A DNA stretch of 39,570 nt, from contig CAJCIO010000153.1 of NCBI GenBank assembly GCA_903970465.1, forward strand, positions 1-39,570. The letters are read 5' to 3'. The translations under genes were made by a program, and so were the position numbers. The notes beneath the pieces were generated by a model. The model had not been told where the DNA came from. It was given only the letters and a program-made list of their open reading frames with translations, and did not search any database. This DNA is from Gammaproteobacteria bacterium. Its GTDB lineage: Bacteria > Pseudomonadota > Gammaproteobacteria > Pseudomonadales > Pseudomonadaceae. Positions 16,496 to 24,994 of the stretch are shown here, piece after piece (positions within the stretch are counted from its first letter, which is position 1; each line of letters opens with the position of its first letter).

Positions 16496-17821
16496 ATGCA
16501 CACTCCCGCAAAAACCCTGCTTGCCATTGCCTGCCTGGGCCTGACGGCCAGCGCCTTCAGCCTGAGCGCCTCTGCCGCCGATACCTTGACCATCGCCACG
16601 GTCAACAACAGCGACATGATCCGCATGCAGCGCCTGTCCAAGACCTTTGAACAACAGCACCCTGACATCAAGCTCAATTGGGTGGTGCTCGAAGAAAACG
16701 TCCTGCGTCAACGCCTGACCACCGATATCGCCACCCAGGGTGGGCAATTCGACGTGCTGACCATCGGCATGTACGAAGCGGCGCTGTGGGGTGCGAAAGG
16801 TTGGCTCGAGCCGATGAAGGACCTGCCAGCCAACTACGATCTCGACGACGTGTTCCCCTCGGTACGCGAAGGCCTGTCGGTCAAGGGCACGCTATATGCC
16901 CTGCCGTTCTATGCCGAAAGCTCCATGACCTACTACCGCACCGACCTGTTCAAGGCCGCCGGGTTGACCATGCCTGAGCGCCCGACCTGGGAGCAGATCG
17001 CTGACTTCGCCAGCAAGCTCAACAACCCGAGCAAGGACCAATACGGCATCTGCCTGCGCGGCAAGGCCGGCTGGGGCGAAAACATCGCGCTGATCACTAC
17101 CATGGCCAACAGCTTCGGCGGGCGCTGGTTCGATGAAAAGTGGCAGCCCCAGTTCAACACCGAGCCGTGGAAGAAAGCGCTGAACTTCTACGTCGACACC
17201 ATGAAGAAATCCGGCCCGCCGGGGGCTTCGAGCAACGGCTTCAACGAGAATCTGGCGCTGTACAACAGCGGCAAATGCGCAATCTGGGTCGATGCCAGCG
17301 TGGCCGGTTCGTTCGTCATCGACAAGACCCAGAGCAAGGTCGCCGACAACGTAGGCTTTACCTATGCCCCGCATCAAGTGACCGAAAAGGGCTCGGCATG
17401 GTTGTATTCCTGGTCGCTGGGCATCCCTGCCAGTTCGAAAGAAAAACCCGCCGCCAAGGCTTTTGCCGCCTGGGCGACGTCCAAGGAATACGCCGAACTC
17501 GTGGCCAAGACCGATGGCGCCGCCAACGTTCCGCCAGGGACGCGCAAGTCGACCTACACCGATGCGTACATGAAGGCGGCGCCGTTCGCCAACATCACCC
17601 TCGAATCGCTGAAAGTGGCTGACCCGAGCAAGCCGACCGTGGACCCAGTGCCTTATATCGGCATTCAGCTGGTCACCATCCCCGAGTTTCAGGGTATCGG
17701 CACTTCGGTGGGCAAGTTGTTCTCGGCAGCACTGACCGGCCAGACCACGGCTGACCAGGCGCTGGCTGCGGCCCAGACAAGCACCGAGCGCGACATGAAG
17801 CGTGCCGGGTATCCGAAGTAG
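16496..17821 (+). CDS. mtlE: MtlE, periplasmic polyol-binding protein of the mannitol/sorbitol ABC transporter
   Basis: This 441-residue extracellular solute-binding protein (family 1) captures mannitol, sorbitol or arabitol in the periplasm for the MtlFGK transporter. A signal peptide ends at SLSASAA about residue 26, and the mature protein starts near ADTLTIATVNNSDM. The binding-protein core includes FDVLTIGMYEAALWGAKGWL and GTLYALPFYAESSMTYYRTDLF, with late aromatic and charged ligand-site residues. ATG 16496 is favoured over the longer frame from 16346 by the GAGGAG site and the signal peptide. A 286-base gap with a hairpin array separates it from mtlF; such gaps often allow higher production of the binding protein than of the permease. 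Confidence 0.95.
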   Translation: MHTPAKTLLAIACLGLTASAFSLSASAADTLTIATVNNSDMIRMQRLSKTFEQQHPDIKLNWVVLEENVLRQRLTTDIATQGGQFDVLTIGMYEAALWGAKGWLEPMKDLPANYDLDDVFPSVREGLSVKGTLYALPFYAESSMTYYRTDLFKAAGLTMPERPTWEQIADFASKLNNPSKDQYGICLRGKAGWGENIALITTMANSFGGRWFDEKWQPQFNTEPWKKALNFYVDTMKKSGPPGASSNGFNENLALYNSGKCAIWVDASVAGSFVIDKTQSKVADNVGFTYAPHQVTEKGSAWLYSWSLGIPASSKEKPAAKAFAAWATSKEYAELVAKTDGAANVPPGTRKSTYTDAYMKAAPFANITLESLKVADPSKPTVDPVPYIGIQLVTIPEFQGIGTSVGKLFSAALTGQTTADQALAAAQTSTERDMKRAGYPK

Positions 17822-17838
17822 GCGCTGCCGTCGACACC

Positions 17839-18070
17839 GCCTTCGCGAGCAAGCTTTGCTCCCACAGGTGCAAGCAGACCCTGAGTCGAACGCCTGTGGG
17901 AGATTTGCTCCACCGGTGTGTACAGACCCTGAGTCGTACATCTGTGGGAGATTTGCTCCACCGGTGTGTACGGACTCTGAGTCGGACACCCGTGGAAGAT
18001 TTGCTCCCCCGGTGTGTACAGACCCTGAGTCGTACATCTGTGGGAGCAAGGCTTGCCCGCGAAGAGGCCC
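17839..18070. repeat. 48-bp REP-derived tandem array between mtlE and mtlF
   Basis: Copies of CTGTGGGAGATTTGCTCCAC begin at 17894, 17942, 17990 (diverged) and 18038 (ending in the REP arm GGGAGCAAGGCTTGCCCGCG), an exact 48-base period. The CAGACCCTGAGTCG element recurs at the same period from about 17875. Each unit can fold two RNA hairpins: GTGG(G)AG/CTCCAC, and TGTAC-GAC / GTC-GTACA around CCTGA. The array is bounded by CGCGAGCAAGCTTTGCTCCCACAG on the left and a normal REP arm on the right, so it looks like a REP doublet whose middle has been amplified. Confidence 0.88.
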
Positions 18071-18107
18071 TTGAAGCCAACGCTCGATACTGGAAGGTAC
18101 AAAAACA

Positions 18108-19034
18108 ATGAACACCCACACCGCCAAGGCCCAGCTGCACGTCCCCAAGGACGTCAGCAAACGCCGCTTGATCAACCCCGGCTGGTTTCTGGTCAGCCCG
18201 TCGGTCGTGCTCCTGCTGTTGTGGATGATCGTGCCGCTGGGTATGACCGTCTACTTCTCGCTGATCCGCTACAACCTGCTCAATCCCGGAGAAAACGAGT
18301 TCGCCGGGCTGGATAACTTCACCTACTTCATCACCGATTCCGGCTTCCTGCCCGGCGCCTGGAACACCTTGGTGCTGGTGGGCAGCGTGCTGCTGATCAG
18401 TGTGGTGTTCGGCGTGTTGATCTCAGCGCTGCTGGAGGCCAGCGATTTCGTCGGCCGAGGCATCGTGCGGGTGCTGTTGATCTCGCCGTTCTTCATCATG
18501 CCCACGGTGGGCGCGCTGGTGTTCAAGAACCTGATCTTCCACCCGGTCTCGGGCATCCTCGCCGCGCTGTTCAAGGCCGTCGGCCTGCAGCCGATCGACT
18601 GGCTGGCCAACTACCCGTTGCTGTCGATCATCATCATCGTCAGTTGGCAATGGCTGCCGTTCGCCATCCTGATCCTGATGACCGCTATGCAGTCGCTCGA
18701 CCAGGAACAGAAAGAAGCCGCGCGCCTCGACGGCGCAGGGCCGATCGCGATCTTCTGGCATCTGACTCTGCCGCACCTGGCGCGGCCCATCGCCGTGGTG
18801 GTGATGATCGAGACGATCTTCCTGTTGTCGGTGTTCGCTGAGATTTTTACCACCACCAACGGCGGCCCCGGCTTTGCCTCGACCAACCTGGCGTACCTGA
18901 TCTACAACCAGGCGCTGGTGCAGTTCGATGTCGGCATGGCCTCGGCCGGGGGCTTGATCGCGGTGGTGATCGCCAACATCGCAGCAATCGTGCTGGTGCG
19001 CATGATCGGCAAAAACCTGACCGACAAGACTTGA
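18108..19034 (+). CDS. mtlF: MtlF, permease subunit of the mannitol/sorbitol ABC transporter
   Basis: This 308-residue inner-membrane permease of the MalF/UgpA type moves polyol through the membrane with MtlG. About six helices are visible, starting at VSPSVVLLLLWMIVPLGMTVYFSLI (about 30-54). The ATPase-contact EAA loop is EAARLDGAGPIAIFWHLTLPHLARP near residues 204-228. The start at 18108 follows a weak purine stretch, GGAAGGTAC, at 18091-18099. It is the second transporter gene of the operon; MtlG starts ten bases after its stop. Confidence 0.95.
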   Translation: MNTHTAKAQLHVPKDVSKRRLINPGWFLVSPSVVLLLLWMIVPLGMTVYFSLIRYNLLNPGENEFAGLDNFTYFITDSGFLPGAWNTLVLVGSVLLISVVFGVLISALLEASDFVGRGIVRVLLISPFFIMPTVGALVFKNLIFHPVSGILAALFKAVGLQPIDWLANYPLLSIIIIVSWQWLPFAILILMTAMQSLDQEQKEAARLDGAGPIAIFWHLTLPHLARPIAVVVMIETIFLLSVFAEIFTTTNGGPGFASTNLAYLIYNQALVQFDVGMASAGGLIAVVIANIAAIVLVRMIGKNLTDKT

Positions 19035-19044
19035 GGAGCCAGCC

Positions 19045-19878
19045 ATGATGACGCTCAAACAATCGCGGCGCCTGCAAAGCGCCCTGCTCGGGACCCTGGC
19101 GTGGATCATCGCGCTGGTGATCTTCTTCCCGATTTTCTGGATGATCCTCACCAGTTTCAAGACCGAGATCGACGCCTTCGCCACGCCGCCGCAGTTCTTC
19201 TTCACGCCGACGCTGGAAAACTACCTGCACATTCAGGAGCGCAGTGACTACTTCCACTTCGCCTGGAACTCGGTGCTGATCTCGTTCACCGCCACGGCGC
19301 TGTGCATGCTGATCGCGGTGCCGGCAGCGTACTCGATGGCGTTCTACGAGACCAAACGCACCAAGAAGACCCTGCTATGGATGCTCTCGACCAAGATGCT
19401 GCCGCCGGTGGGCGTATTGATGCCCATTTACTTGCTGGCCAAGGGTACAGGGCTGCTGGATTCGCGCACGGCGCTGATCATCATCTACACCCTGATCAAC
19501 CTGCCGATCGTGGTGTGGATGGTTTACACCTATTTCAAGGACATCCCCAAGGACATCCTCGAAGCTGCGCGCCTGGATGGTGCCACGCTGTGGCAGGAGA
19601 TGGTGCGCGTGCTGCTGCCGATCAGCAAGGGTGGCCTGGCCTCGACCGTGTTGCTGTCGCTGATTCTGTGCTGGAACGAAGCGTTCTGGTCGCTGAACCT
19701 GACCAGCTCCCAGGCGGCGCCGCTGACGGCGTTGATCGCCTCGTATTCAAGCCCTGAAGGGCTGTTCTGGGCCAAGTTGTCGGCGGTGTCGACATTGGCC
19801 TGTGCGCCCATCCTCATCTTTGGCTGGATCAGTCAGAAGCAATTGGTGCGCGGCCTTTCTTTTGGGGCGGTCAAGTGA
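19045..19878 (+). CDS. mtlG: MtlG, permease subunit of the mannitol/sorbitol ABC transporter
   Basis: This 277-residue MalG-type permease is the partner of MtlF. Helices include LLGTLAWIIALVIFFPIFWMILTSF (about 10-34) and several more up to the C-terminal ILIFGWISQKQLVRGLSFGAVK, a tail typical of MalG-like subunits. The EAA loop is EAARLDGATLWQEMVRVLLPISKGG near residues 173-197. GAGGAG at 19032-19037 precedes two successive ATG codons (19045 and 19048), and either may be used. The downstream junction to mtlK contains a REP doublet. Confidence 0.95.
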   Translation: MMTLKQSRRLQSALLGTLAWIIALVIFFPIFWMILTSFKTEIDAFATPPQFFFTPTLENYLHIQERSDYFHFAWNSVLISFTATALCMLIAVPAAYSMAFYETKRTKKTLLWMLSTKMLPPVGVLMPIYLLAKGTGLLDSRTALIIIYTLINLPIVVWMVYTYFKDIPKDILEAARLDGATLWQEMVRVLLPISKGGLASTVLLSLILCWNEAFWSLNLTSSQAAPLTALIASYSSPEGLFWAKLSAVSTLACAPILIFGWISQKQLVRGLSFGAVK

Positions 19879-19897
19879 ATTCCGTTCCGCAGGCCCG

Positions 19898-19985
19898 GCC
19901 CCTTCGCGGGCGAGCCTTGCTCCCACAGTGCAAGCCGATATGGAGTCGTACATCGGTGGGAGCAAGGCTTGCCCGCGAAGAGGCC
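19898..19985. repeat. REP doublet between mtlG and mtlK
   Basis: CCCCTTCGCGGGCGAGCCTTGCTCCCACAG and CGGTGGGAGCAAGGCTTGCCCGCGAAGAGG are opposed arms. The middle TGCAAGCCGATATGGAGTCGTACATCGG shares the GAGTCGTACAT sequence with the 48-bp units at 17839-18070. It may reduce read-through into, or protect mRNA ends around, the ATPase gene. Confidence 0.88.
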
Positions 19986-20023
19986 CGCCCCGACAACAAC
20001 AATCCACTATCAGGAATCCAGAC

Positions 20024-21127
20024 ATGGCCACGCTGAAAATAAAAAACCTGAAAAAAGGCTTCGAAGGTCTGCAGATCATCAAAGGCGTCAACCTCGAAGT
20101 CCACGACCGCGAATTCGTGGTCTTCGTCGGCCCGTCAGGCTGCGGCAAATCCACCCTGCTGCGCCTGATCGCCGGCCTTGAAGACGTCACCAGCGGTACC
20201 CTCGAACTCGATGGACGCGACATCACCGAAGTCACCCCGGCCAAGCGCGACTTGGCCATGGTGTTCCAATCCTACGCCCTGTACCCACACATGACCGTGC
20301 GGCAGAACATGGCCTTTGCCCTCAACCTGGCAGGCCAGGACAAGGCCGAAGTGACCCGCAAGGTCGACGACGCCGCGCGCATTCTCGAGCTAGGCCCGCT
20401 GCTCGACCGCAAGCCCAAGCAACTGTCCGGCGGCCAGCGCCAACGCGTGGCGATCGGCCGGTCCATCGTGCGCAACCCGAAGATATTCCTGTTCGACGAA
20501 CCGCTGTCCAACCTCGACGCCGCCCTGCGCGTGCAGATGCGCCTGGAGCTCTCGCGGCTGCACAAGGAGCTGCAGGCGACCATGATCTACGTCACCCACG
20601 ACCAGGTCGAAGCCATGACCCTGGCCGACAAGGTCGTGGTGCTCAACGCGGGGCAGATCGAACAGGTCGGCTCGCCGCTGGAGCTGTATCACCACCCGGC
20701 CAATCTGTTCGTGGCGGGTTTTTTGGGGACGCCGAAGATGGGCTTCCTCAAAGGCAAGGTCAGCCGCATCGACGGCCAGGCCTGCGAAGTGGAGCTGGCC
20801 GCAGGCACGCGCATCACCCTGCCCCGCGTCAGCCCGACCCTGAGCCTGGGCTCCGAGGTGACCCTAGGCATCCGCCCCGAGCATCTGGAGCTGACCAGCG
20901 AAGGTCAATGCCAACTGGCAGTGACCGCCGATGTCAGCGAGCGCCTGGGCAGCGATACCTTCTGCCACGTGGTCACTGACTCGGGGGAGCCGCTGACCTT
21001 GCGGATCCGTGGCGACATGAGCAGCCAATACGGCGAGCGCCTCAACCTGCACCTCAATGCCGAGCATTGCCACCTGTTCGATGCCCAGGGCGTCGCGGTT
21101 ATCCCCGCGCTGCGCGCCGCGGCCTGA
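20024..21127 (+). CDS. mtlK: MtlK, ATPase subunit of the mannitol/sorbitol ABC transporter
   Basis: This 367-residue MalK/UgpC-type ATPase drives polyol import. It has Walker A GPSGCGKST (about 37-45), a Q-loop VFQSYALYPHMTV, the signature LSGGQRQRVAIGR (about 134-146), Walker B IFLFDEPLSNLDA and the switch THDQ. The C-terminal TOBE/OB regulatory domain includes the conserved GIRPEHLEL near residue 285. ATG 20024 has AGGA at 20012-20015 eight bases upstream. The longer frame starting at 19802 runs through mtlG and the REP and is rejected. Fourteen bases separate it from mtlD. Confidence 0.96.
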   Translation: MATLKIKNLKKGFEGLQIIKGVNLEVHDREFVVFVGPSGCGKSTLLRLIAGLEDVTSGTLELDGRDITEVTPAKRDLAMVFQSYALYPHMTVRQNMAFALNLAGQDKAEVTRKVDDAARILELGPLLDRKPKQLSGGQRQRVAIGRSIVRNPKIFLFDEPLSNLDAALRVQMRLELSRLHKELQATMIYVTHDQVEAMTLADKVVVLNAGQIEQVGSPLELYHHPANLFVAGFLGTPKMGFLKGKVSRIDGQACEVELAAGTRITLPRVSPTLSLGSEVTLGIRPEHLELTSEGQCQLAVTADVSERLGSDTFCHVVTDSGEPLTLRIRGDMSSQYGERLNLHLNAEHCHLFDAQGVAVIPALRAAA

Positions 21128-21141
21128 AGTCGAGAACTGTC

Positions 21142-22647
21142 ATGAAACTCAATCTGAAAAACCTGTCGCAGTTGCCCGAGCATATCGAGCGCCCTGCCTA
21201 TCAGGCCTCCAGCACCACCCAAGGCATCGTGCACATCGGCGTTGGCGGCTTTCACCGCGCCCACCAGGCGTTCTATACCGATCGCCTGATGAACCGCGGC
21301 GAAGGCCTGGACTGGGCCATTTGTGGCGCCGGCCTGCGCGCCGAGGACCGCAAGGCACGCGATGACCTGGCAGGCCAGGACTATCTGTTCACCCTGGTGG
21401 AGCTGGCCGATACGCCAGACACCGAAGTGCGCGTCATCGCCGCCATCACCGGGATGCTGCTGGCCGAGGACGATCCTCAGGCGCTGATCGCCAAGCTCGC
21501 CGACCCCGCCACCCGCATTGTGTCGCTGACCATTACCGAAGGCGCGTACTGTATCGATGACAGCACCGGCGAATTCATGGCGCATCTGCCATTGATTCAG
21601 CACGATCTGGTGCATCCGCACGCCCCGCGCAGCGTATTCGGCTTCTTGTGCGCAGCGCTGGCTCTGCGCCGCGCCGCGGGGGTGGCACCCTTCACGGTAA
21701 TGTCCTGCGATAACCTGCCCCACAACGGCGCCGTGGCGCGCAAGGCACTGCTGGCGTTTGCCGCACTCGGTGAAGATCAGGCCCTGCATGACTGGATCGC
21801 CGCCAACGTGAGCTTTCCCAATGCCATGGTCGACCGCATCACACCGATGACCAGCAATGCCCATCGCCTGGCATTGCACGATCAACACGGCATCGACGAT
21901 GCCTGGCCAGTAGTGTGCGAGCCTTTCGTGCAGTGGGTGCTCGAAGACAAGTTCAGCAACGGTCGCCCCGCCTGGGAAAAGGTCGGCGTGCAGTTCACCG
22001 ACGACGTCACACCCTATGAAGCGATGAAGATCAAGCTGCTCAACGGCAGCCACCTGGCCCTCACCTATCTGGGCACACTGGCGGGTCACGAGTTTGTTCA
22101 CGAGACCATGAACGATCCTTTGATCGTCGACTACATCCGCCAGTACATGGACCTCGATGTCACGCCGCAGCTGGCACCCGTGCCGGGTATCGACCTGAGC
22201 GACTACAAGGCGACGTTGATCGAGCGCTTCTCCAATCAGAAGATCGCCGACCAGTTGCAGCGGGTCTGCTCGGACGGCTCTTCGAAATTTCCCAAATTCA
22301 CCGTGCCAACCCTTAATCGGCTGATTGCAGACGGTGCAGCGCTCGACCGTGGCGCCTTGGTCGTCGCTGCCTGGGCCCTGTATCTGCAACAACCAGCCGA
22401 TGTACGCCCCTACACCATCGTCGATCCGCGGGCGGATTTTTGCCGGGGACTGGTCGCGGACGATTCCAAGTTGACCGAGCGCTTGCTGGGTGTCGAGGAA
22501 ATCTTTGGCAAGACCATCGCTCAGTCGACGGAATTCGCCGCAGCTTTCGAGCGGCAACTGCACAATTTGCGCACCATGGGTGTGCGGAGCACGCTTGAAG
22601 CCTTGCTGGCCAACGGGAGGGAAATCGGGCATGTTTCTGGGCATTGA
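21142..22647 (+). CDS. mtlD: MtlD, mannitol 2-dehydrogenase (polyol-specific long-chain dehydrogenase)
   Basis: This 501-residue NAD-dependent enzyme oxidises mannitol to fructose, and also D-arabitol and sorbitol in known homologues. The N-terminal Rossmann domain has HIGVGGFHRAHQA near residues 31-43. The C-terminal catalytic domain carries K296, N301 and H304 in KIKLLNGSH, one number above the K295/N300/H303 set reported for P. fluorescens mannitol dehydrogenase (numbered without Met). ATG 21142 was chosen because the longer frame overlaps mtlK. The 3' end overlaps mtlY by 17 bases (22631-22647), implying translational coupling. Confidence 0.96.
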   Translation: MKLNLKNLSQLPEHIERPAYQASSTTQGIVHIGVGGFHRAHQAFYTDRLMNRGEGLDWAICGAGLRAEDRKARDDLAGQDYLFTLVELADTPDTEVRVIAAITGMLLAEDDPQALIAKLADPATRIVSLTITEGAYCIDDSTGEFMAHLPLIQHDLVHPHAPRSVFGFLCAALALRRAAGVAPFTVMSCDNLPHNGAVARKALLAFAALGEDQALHDWIAANVSFPNAMVDRITPMTSNAHRLALHDQHGIDDAWPVVCEPFVQWVLEDKFSNGRPAWEKVGVQFTDDVTPYEAMKIKLLNGSHLALTYLGTLAGHEFVHETMNDPLIVDYIRQYMDLDVTPQLAPVPGIDLSDYKATLIERFSNQKIADQLQRVCSDGSSKFPKFTVPTLNRLIADGAALDRGALVVAAWALYLQQPADVRPYTIVDPRADFCRGLVADDSKLTERLLGVEEIFGKTIAQSTEFAAAFERQLHNLRTMGVRSTLEALLANGREIGHVSGH

Positions 22648-24103
22648 TTGCGGTACTCAAGGCACCAAGGCACTGATCCTCGACACCCGCAGCGGCAAGG
22701 TGCTAGGCCATGGGTCGGCACCTCACACGCTGGATGCGCAGGCCAATGGCCGCCGCGAACAAGACCCGGCTCAATGGGTGGTGGCTTTCGAGACAGCCAC
22801 CGCCCAGGCTCTGCAGGAAGCAGGCATCGATGGCCAACTGATCGAAGGCATTGGCGTTTCAGGCCAGCAACATGGCCTCGTGCTGCTCGACGCCAATGGC
22901 CAGGTGTTACGCCCGGCCAAGCTCTGGTGTGATACCGAAACCACAGCCGAGAACGACCGACTGCAGCAATACCTGGGTGGCGAACAAGGTTCGTTGGCAC
23001 GTCTGGGCGTGGTGATCGCGCCCGGTTATACCGTCTCCAAGCTGCTGTGGACCAAAGAGCACTTCCCGCAGTTGTTTCAGCGGATCGATTCGATCCTGTT
23101 GCCCCACGATTACCTCAACTATTGGCTGACTGGACGGCGCTGCAGCGAATACGGCGATGCTTCCGGCACCGGTTACTTCGATGTCCGCAGCCGCCAGTGG
23201 GACCTGCAACTGCTTCATCAGATCGATTCCAGCGGGCGGTTGCAGGCCGCACTGCCCGAGCTGCTGGAGGCCCACGAAGCCGTGGGCCGGATCCGACCGG
23301 AAATCGCCAGACGTCTGGGCATCAGCGCCGACGCCATGGTCGCCAGTGGCGGCGGCGACAACATGATGGGCGCCATAGGGACGGGTAACATCGTCGCCGG
23401 GGAAATCACCATGAGCCTGGGCTCTTCAGGCACGGTGTACGCCTACAGCGAAACGCCGGTGATCAACCCCAGCAGCGAAGTGGCGACCTTCTGTTCGTCC
23501 AGTGGTGGTTGGTTACCGTTGATCTGCACCATGAACCTGACCAACGTCACCGGAGCCGTGCGCGAACTGTTCGAACTCGACCTCGCGGGCTTCAATCGTT
23601 TGGTAGCCCGGGCTCCGATCGGCGCCGAGGGGGTCCTGATGCTGCCCTTCCTCAATGGTGAACGGGTCCCCGCCTTGCCCCATGCTCAAGGCAGCCTGCA
23701 TGGGCTGACCAGCACCAACTTGAACCAGGCCAACCTGTGCAGGGCGGCGGTCGAGGGTACTACTTTCGGCCTGCGTTACGGCCTCGACCTGCTGCGGGCC
23801 AGCGGCTTGCCTTGCCACAGTATCCGCCTGGTGGGCGGCGGCTCGAAGAGCCCGCTGTGGCGCCAGATAGTGGCCGATATCATGGCCGTTCCGGTGATCT
23901 GCACCGATGAGCCCGAAGCGGCCGCGCTGGGCGCCGCGATTCAGGCCGCCTGGTGTGTCGGTGCTGGCGCGACGACTTTGCAAGCGCTGTGCAATCGTTG
24001 TGTACGGGTGGATGAGCAGAGCCAGACGGCACCGCTGCAGAGCAACGTCGCAGAGTACCAGCAGGTATATGATCGCTACCGCCAGCAACTAAAAGCACTG
24101 TGA
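22631..24103 (+). CDS. mtlY: MtlY, xylulokinase (FGGY carbohydrate kinase)
   Basis: This 490-residue kinase phosphorylates D-xylulose, the product of D-arabitol oxidation, using ATP. The FGGY N-terminal domain opens MFLGIDCGTQGTKALILDT with the phosphate-binding loop. ISGQQHG-like GVSGQQHGLVLLD and PAKLWCDTET are substrate-site motifs. The likely catalytic Asp is in GGGDNMMGAIGTG (about residue 239). The C-terminal ATP-binding motif is IRLVGGGSKSPLWRQIVADIM. The start at 22631 lies inside the end of mtlD. In P. fluorescens the next gene is normally the fructokinase mtlZ, but here a terminator and an MvaT-type gene follow. Confidence 0.94.
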   Translation: MFLGIDCGTQGTKALILDTRSGKVLGHGSAPHTLDAQANGRREQDPAQWVVAFETATAQALQEAGIDGQLIEGIGVSGQQHGLVLLDANGQVLRPAKLWCDTETTAENDRLQQYLGGEQGSLARLGVVIAPGYTVSKLLWTKEHFPQLFQRIDSILLPHDYLNYWLTGRRCSEYGDASGTGYFDVRSRQWDLQLLHQIDSSGRLQAALPELLEAHEAVGRIRPEIARRLGISADAMVASGGGDNMMGAIGTGNIVAGEITMSLGSSGTVYAYSETPVINPSSEVATFCSSSGGWLPLICTMNLTNVTGAVRELFELDLAGFNRLVARAPIGAEGVLMLPFLNGERVPALPHAQGSLHGLTSTNLNQANLCRAAVEGTTFGLRYGLDLLRASGLPCHSIRLVGGGSKSPLWRQIVADIMAVPVICTDEPEAAALGAAIQAAWCVGAGATTLQALCNRCVRVDEQSQTAPLQSNVAEYQQVYDRYRQQLKAL

Positions 24104-24150
24104 AGAAGCAATGTACAAGTTGATGGAATTGCGGTGAGGTTGTCGAGGTG

Positions 24151-24226
24151 ATCAACTAACACATTGATACAATTTTTAGAAATCAACTAAATCGCCGTCA
24201 TTCGCCGGCCGTTTAGTTGATTTTTT
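24151..24226 (+). terminator. Rho-independent terminator of the mtl operon with a third copy of its arm motif
   Basis: AATCAACTAAA (24181-24191) and TTTAGTTGATT (24212-24222) form a perfect 11-base stem with a partly pairing GC-rich loop, followed by TTTTTT (24221-24226). An extra direct copy of ATCAACTAA at 24151-24159 is not needed for termination and may indicate a protein-binding role. Confidence 0.75.
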
Positions 24227-24323
24227 ACGTTAATCTACAGCTCGGTTATTTACGTTTTGACTTTTGGACACTATTCTGGCGGCACATCAATGTGACCTCG
24301 TCACCCCTGCCGGAGCTTCAACC

Positions 24324-24689
24324 ATGTCCAGACTCGCCGAATTTCGTGCTGCCGAAAAAGCCCTGCAAGAGCAACTTGCACAGCTGGAGACACTGAAAAA
24401 CGACGCAGGCCTCAAGAAAGAAATCGAATTTGAAGAAAAACTTCAAGCCCTGATGAAAAGCTACGACAAGAATCTGCGTGACGTCATTTCGATTCTCGAT
24501 CCTTCTGCGGTCAACGCCAAATCGACCCCTGTTGCCCCGGTCAAGACCCGCAAGCCTCGTGTACTGAAAGTGTACGAGAACCCGCACACCGGCGAACTGA
24601 TCGAAACCAAAGGCGGCAACCACAGCGGCCTCAAGGCCTGGAAGCGCGAGCACGGCAGCGATACCGTCGAAAGCTGGTTGCGCGCTTAA
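24324..24689 (+). CDS. H-NS-like nucleoid protein, MvaT/MvaU (TurA/MvaV) family
   Basis: This 121-residue nucleoid-associated xenogeneic silencer binds AT-rich DNA. The N-terminal half (1-60) is a charged coiled-coil oligomerisation region starting SRLAEFRAAEKALQEQLAQLE. A linker rich in Pro, Lys and Arg follows. The C-terminal DNA-binding domain has YENPHTGELIETKGGNHSGLKAWK, where the GGNH loop is the AT-hook-like minor-groove element of the family. The N-terminus resembles MvaU/MvaV-type paralogues more than P. aeruginosa MvaT itself, so I give no symbol. ATG 24324 is preceded by GGAG at 24311-24314. Its AT-rich promoter region may be autoregulated. Confidence 0.93.
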   Translation: MSRLAEFRAAEKALQEQLAQLETLKNDAGLKKEIEFEEKLQALMKSYDKNLRDVISILDPSAVNAKSTPVAPVKTRKPRVLKVYENPHTGELIETKGGNHSGLKAWKREHGSDTVESWLRA

Positions 24690-24994
24690 AAGTTTTTTTA
24701 AGGTTCACAGAACCACTGCCTGATTTTCACGGTATTTTCACCGTTAAAGGGAGATTATCAAGGCTGCTGAAGGACCAGCGCCCCATATGCCCGCTTCGGC
24801 GGGCTGCTTATTTCCCGCTCTACTGTTTCATTCCCTTCCCGCGCTTCACTTGATCTTCTTTTTCCTGAACATCCGTTCATGTTTGCTTCTTTCCAACCGT
24901 GCATTTGGCATACACGTCTTCGCTGCGTATTATGGATCAGCCCCGTCGCGACCCGCATTGCGTTGGCGACGATTCATTTTTCAATGGAGCCCTC
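24690..24994 (+). other. Intergenic region with stable hairpin (GCCCGC-TTCG-GCGGGC)
   Basis: This 305-base gap separates the MvaT-family gene from gloA. GCCCGCTTCGGCGGGC at 24788-24803 is a six-base stem with a TTCG tetraloop, followed by a modest T-rich tail; it is a plausible terminator. The region after it is pyrimidine-rich and should include the gloA promoter. No gene is supported here. Confidence 0.55.

Noticed and set aside
17839..18070. CRISPR array
   Set aside because: The units are contiguous 48-base tandem copies with no unique spacers and are bounded by REP arms; no cas gene is present.
20905..22644. 579-codon minus frame opposite mtlD
   Set aside because: Shadow of mtlD, whose K-N-H catalytic set is intact.
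24690..24994. Small RNA or riboswitch before gloA
   Set aside because: Apart from the TTCG-loop hairpin I see no conserved fold, and nothing supports a specific RNA family.
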